A DNA stretch of 64,000 nt. It comes from Thunnus maccoyii (lineage: Eukaryota > Chordata > Actinopteri > Scombriformes > Scombridae). This document shows positions 35,823-50,800 of the stretch, piece by piece. The translations under genes were made by a program, and so were the position numbers. The notes under the pieces are model-generated. The model saw nothing but the letters and a program-made list of their open reading frames with translations, had not been told where the DNA came from and made no database searches. The stretch spans positions 6,969,151 through 7,033,150 of the forward strand of contig NC_056548.1 of the NCBI RefSeq assembly GCF_910596095.1. Direction: 5' to 3'. Each line of letters opens with the position of its first letter. Positions within the stretch are counted from its first letter, which is position 1.

Positions 35823-38800
35823 CTGCAAACGAGAAAAAAAAAAAGAAAAAAAAATGTAATTTGATGGAGGTGGACGTCTTGTTACTAAATAGCTTAATAA
35901 AAAACAACTTAAATTTTGCCATAAAAGGAAATAATCATTGTTCATTTTAAATATATAATTTTTTAAAATTTTTAAACGATATGCATCAATGCAGCTATAC
36001 CTGCAAAAAAATATTTCCATCACTGCAATGGGATAAATCACTTCACACTGCAACTCAATGTGTAATGTCTAAAAAGTGTCTAAAGGTGTGTCAAAATCTG
36101 CGGGCTTCTTCAAACTACTTACATCATTTCTAAACATGAGTATATTTCTTTTTCTCTTTGCTCTATGACATTTTGCTTGTAGCTGACAGCAGCCTCTCAC
36201 TGTAGGACTGACTGTTGTTTATTATCTCTATTAGGACCAGTCTGTGAACTCTTCATGAGTAGTTACAGTTTTCCGGCCCAGACGGTGTCTAGGATCCACT
36301 AATACATTAGTCTTGTCTAAATATTCATCAGGGAGCGCTAAGTGGAGCAGTGCACCTCATTTAGACTGCCAACACATCTGTTTGTCACCTGCACTGCAGT
36401 TACTTCATCCCTTCCTCTGAATGACCAAGTGACTTTGATTGACTTGAATTCATCTTCGACATGATGAAATATTAGTGAAAATCTAATTCACCTCATGGCA
36501 ATAGTTCTTTGTGTTGTAGTTTACACTCATTCAGTATATTTGGAAGTTTTAAACATGTGGAAACTTATCACCTTAACACAACCAAGCACCATTTTTACTC
36601 TTGTAAATTTTTTCGATTTGGCATTTCTGTTGGAAAATTGATTTTGTTCTATTTTTGAAACCTGCTGCTTTGGTTCAAGACATTCAATTTTATAACCGTT
36701 GGGGGAGCTGGTTAACTGAAGAAAATGAGTTCTGCGTGACAAAGAGCTCCTCTAGCTGGTTGTTGAAGGAGACTCTATACTCTATAAGAACATTTTCCCA
36801 GCTGGCCTGAAGTTCATACCAGGGTCATGACCCTACTCCATGACCCTGCCAACCCACTCTCACTCAGTTTTTCCCCAGGTTTCCTCTTCCTCTCTTACCC
36901 TCCTTGCTGACGCCCAGGCAGCCTTTCAGCTCCTGCAGGGAAATGGCCCTGTCCTTATTCAGGTCACAGTAGTCGGTGAACTTGCGGGCGCATTTCTTGG
37001 GTTTGGCTTTCTTCTTCAGGTACCTCTTAAAAGGCTTGAGTTCCTTCTTGTTGATGTCGTGGCTGCCGTTGTTATCCAACTGGGCAAAGTACCAGTGCAC
37101 CACCCTCTCCTCTAAAGTGTGACTGGGGTCAGGCTCAACAAATCTGGTAAGGGTCAGAGGAAAACAAAGCTGTGAGAACAGGACATTCAAAACCTAGAAG
37201 GATGGATATAACAGGAAGTGGCAAAGAAATGATGTAACCTGCTCAAAATGTAGAAGATATAACTTTAATCTTAGCAATTACCCACATCAAATAGAATAAA
37301 CTGGAGATACAGAGGCACAAGTTCACATATACTTTATGGTGAGATAACATGTTGAACATGCATTTATGATGAACAAATTCTTAATCCTGTGTGACACATG
37401 CGGCCATTTGACATGTAATCATGTCACTTCAACCTAAAGAAAGGTTCATTTTGTTGATTTGTGATAAACTGAGGTCACCTTGTCTTCTGCAACAAAATAT
37501 TTAGCAGCTTATTCATCTTTAATCCAAAATACCTTTCACTCCCATCTGTATATATACTTTTGTAGCTTTTGTGGAAAAGTGAACATCAAACCCAGTCAGT
37601 GTTCGTGCCAAGATCTGTGCATTACATGTCAGAGAAAAAATATTACCGTGGAGTTCAGAAAACCAGAGGGAAGGATTATATGAGAAAAACCAGAAGAGGT
37701 TGAAGTTTTCCATGAAGAGTCAGTGATGAAGTATCCTGCTCAATACAATACTCCTGAGCTTCCTATGGTACATGACAATACTGTGCTTACCTCCCACCAC
37801 CAGAGGGGGCTGGTGAATTTATGGCTTGGACCATGTCTGTGGTGAGGGCATCTAACAAGCTTGTAATGAATTCCACTTTCTTCCCCTCTGGGCAACCTGA
37901 CACAAATCAAAGACACAAATATACCAAAATTACCTTCCACAAGTAATTTGAGTCATTACAGCGCAGTGAAGCTGAAGTGCCTCTGAAGTCTCGGCATCGA
38001 TGAACCAGTATGAGAGATGTCAAACAGGAAAGGTCTTTTCTCACAGTAGAACAAAGCATGCAAACCTTATCCAAAGCTTAAAGACAAACCAGGTATACCT
38101 GTTAAATAGCCTATATTCACCAATCACTGGTGAATCATTGTGAATATATTTTCATTTGACCTAAAATACATTGCTTGGGTGTTTTGTAAGACTTCAGAAA
38201 AACAGAGCCGAGGCACATGGCGAGAGGTGGAACAGAAGTGTGCAGTGATGAGAGAGCTTTGTTGAGCAGTGCAGACCTGTTAACTTTTATGACACAATTC
38301 TGAACACCTTGGGTAGCTCTTTTTAATTGCCCAGATGTATGGTTTTAATAGCACGCTAAACCAGTGCAAATTTTTGCCTCCTAATTGTGTCTCTTAAAGG
38401 GAAACTTCAAACACAGCTGCATAGTAAACTAATCTTCTCATTCTGTCTTTTTTTTCAGTTTCTCCCTCTTTCTCTCAAGCTTTCTTAGCTGATCCCCTCC
38501 TCCCCTTCCTCTGAACATTTGTGGCCTCCTTGTCCTCTGCTCTGTTCACTTCTTTTCATTCCTTTTGTGCTGGTTCAGGGCGTTCTGTGGGAGGTGGTCC
38601 GCTGCCCCGCCAGGTGAATCCAATTAGCATTTCCTACGACACGACAAGCTCGGAGAAGCACTGCCTTGCTGCGCCTTAATCCAAGTGTTAAATTGGGGTG
38701 TTATGAAGCGCAAACCGTTATGTTCTATGCAGCCTATGTGGCAAGGTGTCAAGGGCACAGTGTGGTGCAGGACCTCTGGCAGCGTCAAACAGGCTCTGGA

Positions 38801-41800
38801 CCACTTAGATTTGATCTTGTTAATCTGAAGACTTTAAAACTCATTAAAGCTGCACCAAACAAGGTTAAAATGGGATTTATCAGCTGTAGACAGAAAGAGG
38901 GTGTACAATAAAGTAGAATTTCCCCATTGTATGTACATTGAGATCACCAGTGTCCACCTGTGGCGCCTTTTCACAAATTACGTAATCTATGTCTAAGAAT
39001 GTTACGGTTTTCCCTCCTCAGATTGTTTTATCTGATTTGTCTTCCGCTCCTTGATGAGATCCAGCTATCCATCTCACAAGAAAAAAGCAAAGATTAAAGT
39101 CAGAGGAAATAGACATAGTTTTGTCCAACAAAATTTCCATTTTTTTTTATCCCATTAATCGTTCAGAAATCCCTCCAATTTCCACTTTGAATTTCCCAAA
39201 TTTCTCTCCACATACAGAAAATGATTAATCAAAACTGAAACTTTTTGCTGAACATCTTTGAGTGTCCACTCTGTCCACACTAAACACTCATTCTTTTCTC
39301 CTTGTGGCATAGAGTTAGTTTGAAAAAACCTTACTTACTGTATTTCTGTCCTGGTCTTTCTAGTGTTGACAGGATGATATCATGATCATACAGGTCTATA
39401 TTAACAAACACCACTCAAAAACAGCTTCTTTCCTACAGCAGACAGAACACTTAACACCCCTTGCTAGCCCCCCAAGCTTTAAGATCTCATATACTGACCT
39501 GAATGTACGCTCTGGACTGAACTCAGACTGGACTTGGTGCCCTTGTACATCAGTCATTGTACTTACTGTCTGTTGGGCTATTTGATATGCTGGGGGAGCT
39601 GTGCTGTATATATCATATATATTCGCTGTACATACTCTCACATTCATGTGTTTCCTTTTTGTGTGTGTTGTAATGGTTTATGGCCCTTGTTTGCTTGTTT
39701 TGTTCATTCTTTTGCACTGGAACTGAGCTACCATGCTGTACCAAGCAATTACCACCAACACTGTTGCATGGCAATAATCTATCGATCTATCTATCTATCT
39801 ATCTATAACTAACATATATCTATCATATTTTGTTGTAACACTAGATAAGACCAAACTATTTTCATCAAAGATTTTTTTAACATTTGGGTTTTATAACAAC
39901 AATATTCGGTTCCTGAGCTGACTGAACTGTAAATCAACAGAAGGTCTGGAGGGAAGAGTTTGTCTACTTCCTCCTGACAGAGCACTTTGGCACTTTTGTG
40001 GCACTTTGGGCACGGTGAGATTGAACCTGTGGCTGCTGTTAATAGACTGCCCTCTCAAGCATTCTTTTCTCCTCCTGCCTTAATCTGACAGCCATGAAAT
40101 ATTGTGCTTTGTTGTGGCGGTTCAGAACATCCCTCTACAGTACATAAAAATATCTCCACTCAGCACCCCGTGGTCTCCAACACCCACAGCAGCCCCCCGC
40201 AGCCTCACCACCGCACCCCGCAACACTCACACCTTCCATAAAACATGCCACACATCTGCTGCACAGTCAGGAGTCATGCTTGACTCTGTAAACTCACCAG
40301 ATGGGGAGTTAAATAAGAGTTACAATGCAACCTTAAATGATGGGGAAACAGTGGGGCAACAAAAGTAAGTGAGCAGTAACAAGGGCAGAGGAGTATGAGG
40401 CGAGGTTATGACCTCTGGTTTAGAGGAGAGTCTCTGATCTTTGCTGCCAGGGAATCCAACACCACAAAGTGTGGTTTGGTTAACTCTTGATCAAAATGTT
40501 CATCTTGTCAGCTTCCATGAAGGTGACAAAGTGAAATGTTATAAGAAAATGGAACTCGACAAACTTTCTTGTAGCTGCAGGCATACTAGTGATTTTTTTT
40601 TTAGCCTCCTCAGTCGCTAAAAAATAAGGTTTTCCACAAGACAATAATTTAGTCTAAGAAAATTTCTGCAATCCCAAACCCAAAAGTGAATTTGGATTGC
40701 AGTGAAAAGTGAAGGAAACCTGTCAGGTCTCTGCCTTGGAAGGGATCTTCTGTGTCTGAGACGCGAGAACGTGCAGCACCATCGCACTCCGGCGTCTGGT
40801 ACCTGTTACACAAAAAAGAGAGGACAGCAGGAACATGGCTGCATGAGACAGAAACAGAAGAGGAAACTGAAGAAGGAAAGAATAAATCTGTCTTAGCAAT
40901 GTGTGAAAAACCTGAGACATAAAAGAAGTGTCGACACATTTGTTCAGCCACAGAAAAATCAAACCTGCATGGCCTGGAACTGAAGACTCAACAAAAGATT
41001 TGCCTGTTTTTCTTGCAGGCTCCAGAACAATCTGACTTGGAGCTTCTTATTGGGAACGCAGCTTGATTAAAATCCAGGATATATAATTGGTGCAGGAGAA
41101 GTATCTTTGTTATGATCACATGCACCCTCCCTAATTTCTTCACAGCATGCATGGATGCAAGTTATGGCTTCTTAAAATATATTATCTATTACTGTTTGGC
41201 TTTAATTTGTATGCTCACTGTTCATCTGTAAAAAATTATTGACAGTGATTAACCTCTTTTTATGAACGCTCAATAAATAAATTTGATTTGACATCTACAA
41301 AGCTTTGTTTCAGAGCCATAACAAACTGTTTGGCATTATGCGTGGCATGACTCGTTTTCTCCTGGCTATTGTATCGGTGCTTCTTGAATAGGATGGAAAA
41401 TTGAGCATGTGTGTCTCATTTGCCTTTTTTTTCTCAAAGTAAAGGCAAGTTGTCATTTCTTTTTTCACAGTCTGCATGGCCACTGATCCAAAATGGGATG
41501 TCTGATGCATGACTGCACATTGCTGTCCAGAGGAAAGAAATTGGGATGAGTGACATGAGGTCTTGTCCAAAATACAATAAATTCTTATGCGAAGAAATAA
41601 TCGCTTCAAGGTTGTCATTCAATATCTATGAAATGCAGATGAGAATATGGTCTGTGTGTGTGTGTGTGTTACTACTATTCATATGATTTATTTTACAGTT
41701 TTCGGGGCTTTCAGTTATTTATTTTCGTCTTTAAAAAAAACGCTGGTACCTCATTGATTTGAAACTAATCCTGAGTTTTCCTATATTCAAACACCAACAC

Positions 41801-44800
41801 ATTTTTTTCAAATTGGAAAAATGTCTTTACTTCATCCTGTAAACCATGAACTTTCCTTTGGAGAGAGAATGATGATGCCCCTTCAGGAATTAAAACAGTT
41901 CCTGTATTGACCAGTGTATGTTTACAGTCCTTCAAACATCTGATGTCTTTCTCTTCATATAGCACTGTGTTTCAAGTTGTAATATTCACATTCTAGACAC
42001 AGATCATAAAAACTTTTTAAACAGCTAAAGCATGAGCAATAGGCATCACTTATTCAACCGTTTCTTTGTTGCCTCTTCTCCATTCCTGCCTCTGCTATTT
42101 CCCTGAAAGCAATATAAACAGCAGCAACTGCAGTGAAAACAAACGTCATACCAAACGCTGAGTGTTTATGGCCAACTAACTGATATTCCCATCAGGGCTT
42201 GAAGCTAATTGTTTTGCCAAGTGAGTTGGCAGCTGCAACTTGGCAAAACAAAATTTAAGGTCTCAAGAGTCACAAAAGGGGACAGTGCTGCCGCAAACAC
42301 CTTTTAAAAAACTATTAAAGCTATGTCATAACATCACTTTTTTTTTTTTAAATGTAAGCAGCCTTGGTACCAACAAAGCTGAACAGAGATTATTCCAACT
42401 GTCCTGCTACCAGGATATCAGAGAGAAAAATTAATAAAAGAACAGAATATACACAATTTGGATCAAAATCACAGTACGCCTATAATAAAAATGGTTTAAG
42501 CCAAGTACTTATTCAGTTAAAAGATATTACCTGGTGGAGGTTCCAGGAATGGGCCGTCCCGTGTCCACCAGAACACACCAGCAGTAGCCTGTGGACTGGT
42601 GGCACTGGACAGGTTTGTAAAGCCCTCCGGGCCCACAGTCAGGGATGAAAATTGCCTCACGAGGATTCAGCCGAGCCTCGTCCAGGGCACTCTGTCTCTC
42701 CTGGTCACAAGAGGGAACTTTCTCTAAAACCATGAGAAACACACTCAATACAGAGACACAATCGAGAGCACAGAAACACACTATACACATACAAAAAAAG
42801 ATTACCTATCTGTCACGAGGCTGATAGGTGACAAGATGTTTTTACACCATATGGCTATCAATATACACCTTATTCAGGATGATCATGTGACTCATTATTT
42901 ATCCAGAGATGACACTTCATCCACAGTTTAAATATTTGGCAAGTTATTAAACAAAGCATTTGTAGTGGCTGCATCCTCCTTATGTTGATTTGGTGTCGGT
43001 CTTAATTGGAGGAAAGCTGTCCAACATCGTGAGTGGCTGTTGGTTCGAACTGCCCAGCTACTTGTAGGTAGATGGCGCTATATCTGTAGCATTAAGTATT
43101 CTTCAGGTTACTTCATATATTTGGAGCTTTCTATTTTTGTTGCTGACCATGTTTCTATTTCTGGCAGTTTGGCTCCAACATGAAAAGACTTCTACCATAA
43201 AATCTACAAATTTAGCTACCAGTCCTTCCTCCCTGTATCAAGAAGTCTTCACCCACCGCAATCTCTCATCGGTCTGTTCAACAACAGGCATCGACCCTTG
43301 AAATGCCGCAGCAATACTTGGTCCCACCACACTGTATTTACATTCACATCCATTTAGTCCATTGCTCACTCTTAAGTCAAGTACAACAGAGCTGCATGCT
43401 GAGCTTGTTACCAAGGAGATTAAGTGTGCTTTTACTGCTCCTGATCCATTCTTCATTTTCCATTCAAGTGCTCTATGAAGCATTAACCTACAATAACAGG
43501 GTCACACTAACTGTTTGAAGCGTTTCCTTGAAGGTGGTGGTGACATGTGGGATTTTCATATTTTGGAGCTGATTAGTGCCAAAGCAGTGCCGCTAGTCTC
43601 AGCTCACACAGCTCCAGAAACCAAACCATAATTAGGACAATACGGCACAGTCACTGCCTCATTCAAGACAACATCAGGCAAGGAGCATGTGTAATTAGAT
43701 ATGGGCTTTCTCTTCTACAGACATTTGGGCACATTCTCTACCCCACAACAATGGTGCTTTTTCAGATTCTTTACTTAAAGCTGCTATAATCGATATTTTT
43801 ACACCAACAATAAATCAAATAACTACTTGTAGTGTGAAAATGTCTGTCATAGTGACAAACCCACAGAGAATTATCACCCAGCTCTGCAGTTCTATTAGCG
43901 TTTTCAGCTCACTGTTTTGGTTTTACGGCCCTCAATTCAACTACTGTTTTGGTTCAGTCTCATTGCTCTCATCAGCCTAGTTTCCAGCAACATGAAGCAG
44001 CTGTTTTCAGTGAAAAAGCTCTGATAAACCCACTGTACACTACCTGCCCAGCACCAAAGCTCACTGACTATACCCCGATCAGATCTCTCAGGTCTTTAGA
44101 CGGTGGCTTTCTGATTGTACCCAGAATCAGGAGCTGGTAAAGGTGCATTTAGTTACTATGGACCTGCCCTCAGGAATGCTCTGCCTGATGAACTGTGATC
44201 TATAAAAACTGTATCCACATTTAAAGCTAAGCTCAAAAACTTCCTGTTTTCTCAGGCCTATGAACTGTGTGTGTGTGTGTGTGTGTATTTGTGGTGACTG
44301 CTGCTCTGTATGAATTTCCTCGAGTATGTGTGTGTATGCAAATGTGTGTATATGTAGGTACTGTGTGTATTATTTTTTATAATCTTTTAATCTACTTCCT
44401 TTTTTACCACTTCATTGCATATGCTTGATGTTTTTGTCTCTTTTTTTAATGTAGAGCACATTGAATTTCCATGTAATGGAATGTGCTCTGTAAATAAAGC
44501 TGCCTTGCCAAAGGGCAGACAGACAAAATTAGTGACTAGCTGGTGAACATATTTAACATTTAACAGCTAAAGAACCAGATATTTCCTTCAAGAGTTGGTG
44601 GACACCAAAACGGTGACTCTGAATGTCTAAATAGGCATCTGTTTGCAATCACGTTCACTATGACAACATTATAAGACGGCAATATGACAATGTTTTGTCT
44701 ACAACTTGCTGCATTGCCCCAAAGTGGCCAAAAAAGAAAAACATTGTGAGCACAATGTTAATTGACTTCATAATTGATTTTCAATCTCTTTTCAAACTTT

Positions 44801-47800
44801 AATCCATCCTGTTCTAATGGGATTTTTGGGAATATTGATGTGACCTACAGGATTTCATAAAGGATATAATGGCAGATTAATAGTTTCTTTGGGTAGAGAA
44901 AATTAATTTCACAAAACATTATCTACAGATGTTTAACAAAATAGTCTTTTGTCAACCTTCTTGGTAATGTTAGTAAAGGCGGAGATAACAGTGATGGCAG
45001 GTTCAGCAGCAGGCCTGAGGGTTGGTCATGTTTCTTGAGAATGGCTGCCAACACTGAATTAAACGTGTCCCTGCACCACAGAACTTTTTCTCCTGCAAAG
45101 ACTCACACTCAAGTGTTCTTAGCGCTGTGCCGTGCCTCTGGTCCTCGCCAAGGTTCCTTCACATCCAAATTATTTAGCACTGTTTATTATACAGAGGTTA
45201 TGCTGGCGCCAGGCGCTAGGATTCCCAAAAGAAAATTGTTTTTATACATATGAATGGAAAAAGGCTGGACGCTTGCAATGTAATCCTCTCAGTTTTGTGT
45301 GGACATGAAATTCAATCTACAATCTACTTCTTTGCCTGCCTTGGATATCTTCATTCCTGCTCTATTTATTTTTTGTTTTTGTTTCTTTTTCAATTTTATT
45401 TCTCTTCCCTTGGCAGGAACTGAATCATGAGAAACACAAATCCACAGAAAACAAATACTGTCCTAAAAAAAAAAAAAAAAAAAAAAAAAAACCCACACAA
45501 GTGGATGTCAGGAACAGTTGTAACAATTTGCTTGTTGTTGTGGTGACTTTCTTCAGGGCGAACTGATAATGGACAAAAGATGACCGTCTGCAGAATCTTT
45601 GAGAACAGGCTTACCCCATTTTATGCCTTTCACTTTGGCCCTCGTCCTCCAGGTTTAGAGCCAAGTGTAACTATTTTTAAATCCTTTTCTCCTTTTCTGT
45701 ATCCTAATTTCTCTCTTTCTCCCCCTTTATCATACACCTTCCATCACTCTCAAACCCTTCCTCCTAACCTCTCTAAGTTCTCTCTCTCTTAGCCCTCCTC
45801 CTCCCTCTTTTTCTTTCTCTGATTCCCTCCATCCTAATACCTCCCTCTCTGGACTTAACCCCCCACCCAGCTCTCTCTCCTCTTCGCTTCACTCCAATGG
45901 CTTTCAGCTGTGGGGTAATCACTGCAATATTGTCTCTAGCAAGCCTTCTCTGCAGTTAAAATAGCGGAAATGTTAGTAATAGGGGAACTCTGTGAATAGG
46001 AATGTAGGTGCTTGTGTGTGTTTATGACCTGGAGTGCAATGAAAATAGACAGATGATGAAGAGTTCAGTCATAAAATGGATATGGTCTGGTAATTGTGTT
46101 CCTTTTCAACACATCATTCGTTAGCATGTTTTGTTGCAACGTTTTACTGTTGTCGCTTATTGTGCTGAAAAGTAAAACACGCAGTGCCTCAAACTACACA
46201 TGCAAATATGATTAAAAGAAAAAAATCTTTATGAGACTGCACATTTTTATACACCATGCTCTTAGATGACATGATTGCATTACACCCCTTCAACATTTTG
46301 TTTTCTTTTGTTTGCCTCGCTGCAAAGGAGGAGCGGCGATTTGCGAGTTTCTGGTTCTCCACACACTTTTAAAAAATGAGCTGCATGACAGAGTGCTTCC
46401 CCCTCCTTGCAACAGTTGAACAACAGCACGTCAAAGTCTGGCAACAAAGCATCCATTTGAAAAATGGACTTTGCATTGCTTTGCCTAAGCAAACACGTTT
46501 CACTAACACAATCTCCGCATTGCTCTACATCATAATTATGGGGTATCCAGAGACGGAGAGCCAGTAAATGAATAACATAGTTTATGTGCACACATGAGGG
46601 CTGCTTTGTGAGCTCTATGGTTTTCCAGCATGTAGGGGGAAAAAGACTGAGAGGCTCTGATTCTGCGGAGTTTAAATAAGGAGGACTTTCTGCACCAAAT
46701 CTTCTCTATTTTGCAAACAGTTAGGTTTAGCAAGAATGAGAGAAAGCAAGCTGTGTTTAATGGTCTCAGGTCATACCATCTCTCCAGTGGGGTGCTTCAT
46801 TTCAGACTCTGGATTTGGGCCTAAAACACTGACATCTATCATGGACAAAGCTAACTCTATCCAAAAACACTTACACACACACAGTGGTAATTACTCTAGG
46901 AAAGTAAAAGCCCTCCATTCAAGTGTTTTGTTAAGTAAAAATAAAGACATAGTTCAGTAAAATGTACTCAGATATCAAAGATACCATCATCTTCGAAAAA
47001 CAGTTTCAGCGATTTCATTGTTTTCGGGTCAGTTGAGGGTGGCGAGGAGGAAAAGAAAATTACATTTTCTTTTGTTGAATTGTTGAATCTGTATAAACTA
47101 CTGTAGTGACTACATATATCATGTGGTGGAAGAAAAAGTACAATATTTCCTTCTCAAATGTAGTTAACAAAATGGAAACACACCTCAACTGTACTGAAGT
47201 ACAAGTAAAAGTACTTAGTTACTCTCCACCTCTGACACACACATGTTAACATAGACACTGACATGTATACAAGCATATTCACGAATATGTTTTCACCAGC
47301 TCAATCACAAACACAGAGTAACATATAAAGATATACCATATCTCTCCTTTTATGATACACACATCTGCAAACACACATGCACGGTACTGCTTTCATGCAC
47401 ACATACAATCACATACAGATGTACTGGAAAACACACACACATATTGCCCAGGCCTCATACGTGATGACATCTCCCCCTCAGTTGGCCTTGTCGCTTGTCC
47501 TTTGAGGACACAGATGCTAATTGGAAACAGGAAGCTGGTGTTCCCACAGAAGTTTCAAAGAGCTGTCACATTGAATATCTCTCAGTTCCATTATAATCCT
47601 CAATGCTGCCCTGACCACAGTTTCCTCCCGCTACATCGCCATCATTCAAAACACTGAGAAACCCCATATTACAATCAAGTATTTGTGTGCTCTATTGTTT
47701 GGAGCATAGCATGTAAAATACACTCATCAGCCACTTTACTGGATACACCTTGCAAGTACCAGGTTTGACCCCCTTTTGCCTTCAGAACTGCCTTAATTAT

Positions 47801-50800
47801 TCATGGCATAGATTCAACAAGATGCTGGAAACATTCCACAAAGATTTTGGTCCATATTGGCATGATAGCATCACGCAGTTGCTGCAGAATTGCTGGCTGC
47901 ACATCCATGATGCAAATCCCCTGTTCCACCACATCCCAAAGGTGCTCTATTGGATTGAGATCTGGTGACTGTGGAGGCCAGTTGAGTACAGTGAACTCAC
48001 TGTCATGTTCAAGAAACTAGTTTGAGATGATTTGAGCTTTGTGACATGGTGCTTTATCCTGCTGGAAGTAGCCATTAGAAGATGGGTACACTGTAATAAA
48101 GGGATGGACATGGTCAGAAACAATACTCAGGTAGGCTGTGGCCTCTAAAGGGGACCTATTATGCTTTTCCTTATTTTCAGTCATATACATAATGTTACAA
48201 TGTTGGATGTTCATATTAAACATGGCGAATGTGTCAAATTATGAGGTATGTAGAAGCAATCCCTGTGAGCAAAAAGCACCGGCTTCAGACTGCCCTGAAC
48301 ACTCAGTTTCCAACTTTCAGCCCGAGCCAACGTCAGGTCTTGACAGATATCTATATTGTCATCTGCTCCATGCGCAGCGTGCAACTCACTGCTCCACTCA
48401 GCTAACATTATGGCATTTTTCCATTGTTTTGGGGGTAGTCACGCTGAGCCATGACTCCATTACACTGCAGATCAAAGTAAAATAAGTTGTTTACCTGTTG
48501 GAAGTGTGCTGGTCGTCTGCAGCTCTTCATCAAACATCATCACTTTGGCTGTTTCTGCTTGTACTGTTCCTCCCTGCATTATTTTTAACTGATCCGCTGA
48601 ACAAAGAGCTCCAAATATGTCCATATCTTGTTGTGTTGACTGGTTTTTAGTGCTGCTAATGGAGCTCTGCTAACACATTTAATTTCCTGTAAATTCTTCA
48701 CATAAAAGTCTCCCGTTATTTAGTTATTTAAAAGCTTTTAATATGAAGCCGTAAAGCAGGAAATGTTGGGTTTGCATCGGCGGTAACTTAATACATCTCT
48801 GATAGGCTGCCCCTTGGCAGGCTTCCAGAAAGCTGGCCAATCAGACCTTTAAGGCTGGCCTTAAAGAGACAGGAGTTATGACTGCCTGTTAGAGACAGAG
48901 GCTAAACTGAGGGGCTTCATAAAGGGCCAGTATAAGATAAATAAGGAGTTTTTTTAATTGCGAATCATGCAAAGCTACGCTAGTGGAGTCCCAGAATAAA
49001 AATATAGTGCTGGAAATTAGCATAATAGGTTCCCTTTGAAAAATGCTCAATTGGTACTAAGGGGCCCAAAGTGTGCTAAGAAAATATCCCCCACACCATT
49101 ACACCACCACCACCAGTCTGAACCATTGATACATGGCAGGATGGATCCATGCTTCCAAGTTATATACACCAAATTCTGAGAACTCATCAGACAGACCAGG
49201 CAACGTTTTTCCAATCTTATATTGTCCAATTTTGGTGAGCCCATGCCAATTGTAGTCTCAGTGTCCTGTTCTTAGCTGACGGGAGTGGCACCTGGTGTGG
49301 TCCTCTGCTGCTGTAGCCCATCTGTTTCAAGGTTTGATGTTTTGTGCGTTCAGAGATGCTCTTCTGCATAACTCAGTTGTAATGAGTGGTTAATTGAGTA
49401 ACTTTTGCCTTTCTATCAGCTCAAACCAGTCTGGCCATTCTCCTCTGACCTCTGCAATCAACAAGGCATTTTCGTCCAGAGAACTGCTGCTCACAGGACA
49501 TTTTCTTTTTTCTGACCGTTCTCTGTAAACCCTAGAGATGGGTGTCCATGAAAATCCCAGTATTTCAACAGCTTCTGAAATACTCAAACCAGCCCATCTG
49601 GCACCAACAACCATGCCACACTCAAAGACACTTAAATCACCTTTCTTCCCCATTCTGATGCTTGGTTTGAACTTCAGCAGATCATCTTGACCATGTCTAC
49701 ATGGCTAAATGCAATGAGTTGCTGCCATGTGATTGGCTGATTCGATATTTGCATTAACATTGAGTTGTACAGGTGTACCTAATAAAGTGGCTGGTGAGTG
49801 TAAGTACATGAGGTAAATGTAAAATAGTAAAAGGCTTAAAAATGAATCTGTGAGCCAATTTCCTATAACATACATACTGTAAAGATGGACATTCACATAT
49901 ATATTCAAAATATTTACATACTGATTGACAGGCACATAAACATATGCACTAATAATTAATTTAGACTGCCGTTGACAACAATTAATAATTTGTGGAATCA
50001 TTATGATTCTGGTCAATGAATCACCTAAAAAGGCTTATAAAATGTGAGGATTTGCTGCTTTTCTTTATTTTATGTGATAGTCTAAAACCCAAATATATTC
50101 AGTTTACTATTAGATGGAAAAAAATATTTTGGAAAATAATATATAATAAAAATCATAATTATTTGCAGCCCTACACATAATCAGCACCTTATTTATTCAC
50201 CCGCACAACACCACATACACACACGACACACTTTTTTAAGTTTTGATTATGTGCAGCCATTTCTCGTTTTTTGTAAACTGCAGCGATCTGTATCTTAGGG
50301 ACATAAAATCTGTATCAAAATCAGTTTTAACAGATATGCTCCTCTTACAGAATTTGGCCATTTTCAGTAAAACCTAACCATGGGTCACTGACACTCTGCA
50401 CCGCACCTCCTAATCTACTATAGGAGACATCACTGTAGAAAAACGTAAATAAACAATGAGATATAAATTAAATTAAAATCTGCAAATAAAATAGAAAGAA
50501 ATTAAATGCACGTTTTGCTGACTATTTCATAAAAGACAAACATCCCATATATCACAGCTAACCAATATATCCACCCAAACCCAACACACATAGTCAGACA
50601 CAACCCCCACCACATTCACTCCTTGACTTGGTGCAGAAGCGTGAAAGCAGTCCAGCTGCCCAGAGGGTAGTGAACATGCTGAGGCATAATTGAAAAGGAG
50701 ACAGAGAAAGCTAAACAAATTACACCAAAGGAAAGAAACCAAGAAACATAATCCCGCCGGTGCAGGGCTGTCTTCAGACTGGAAATGTTTTACATTTCAT

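Noticed and set aside
36840..37115. Plus-strand 91-aa open frame
   Set aside because: It lies exactly opposite the SMOC1 EF-hand exon, which has unmistakable domain sequence and splice sites; it is an antisense shadow.
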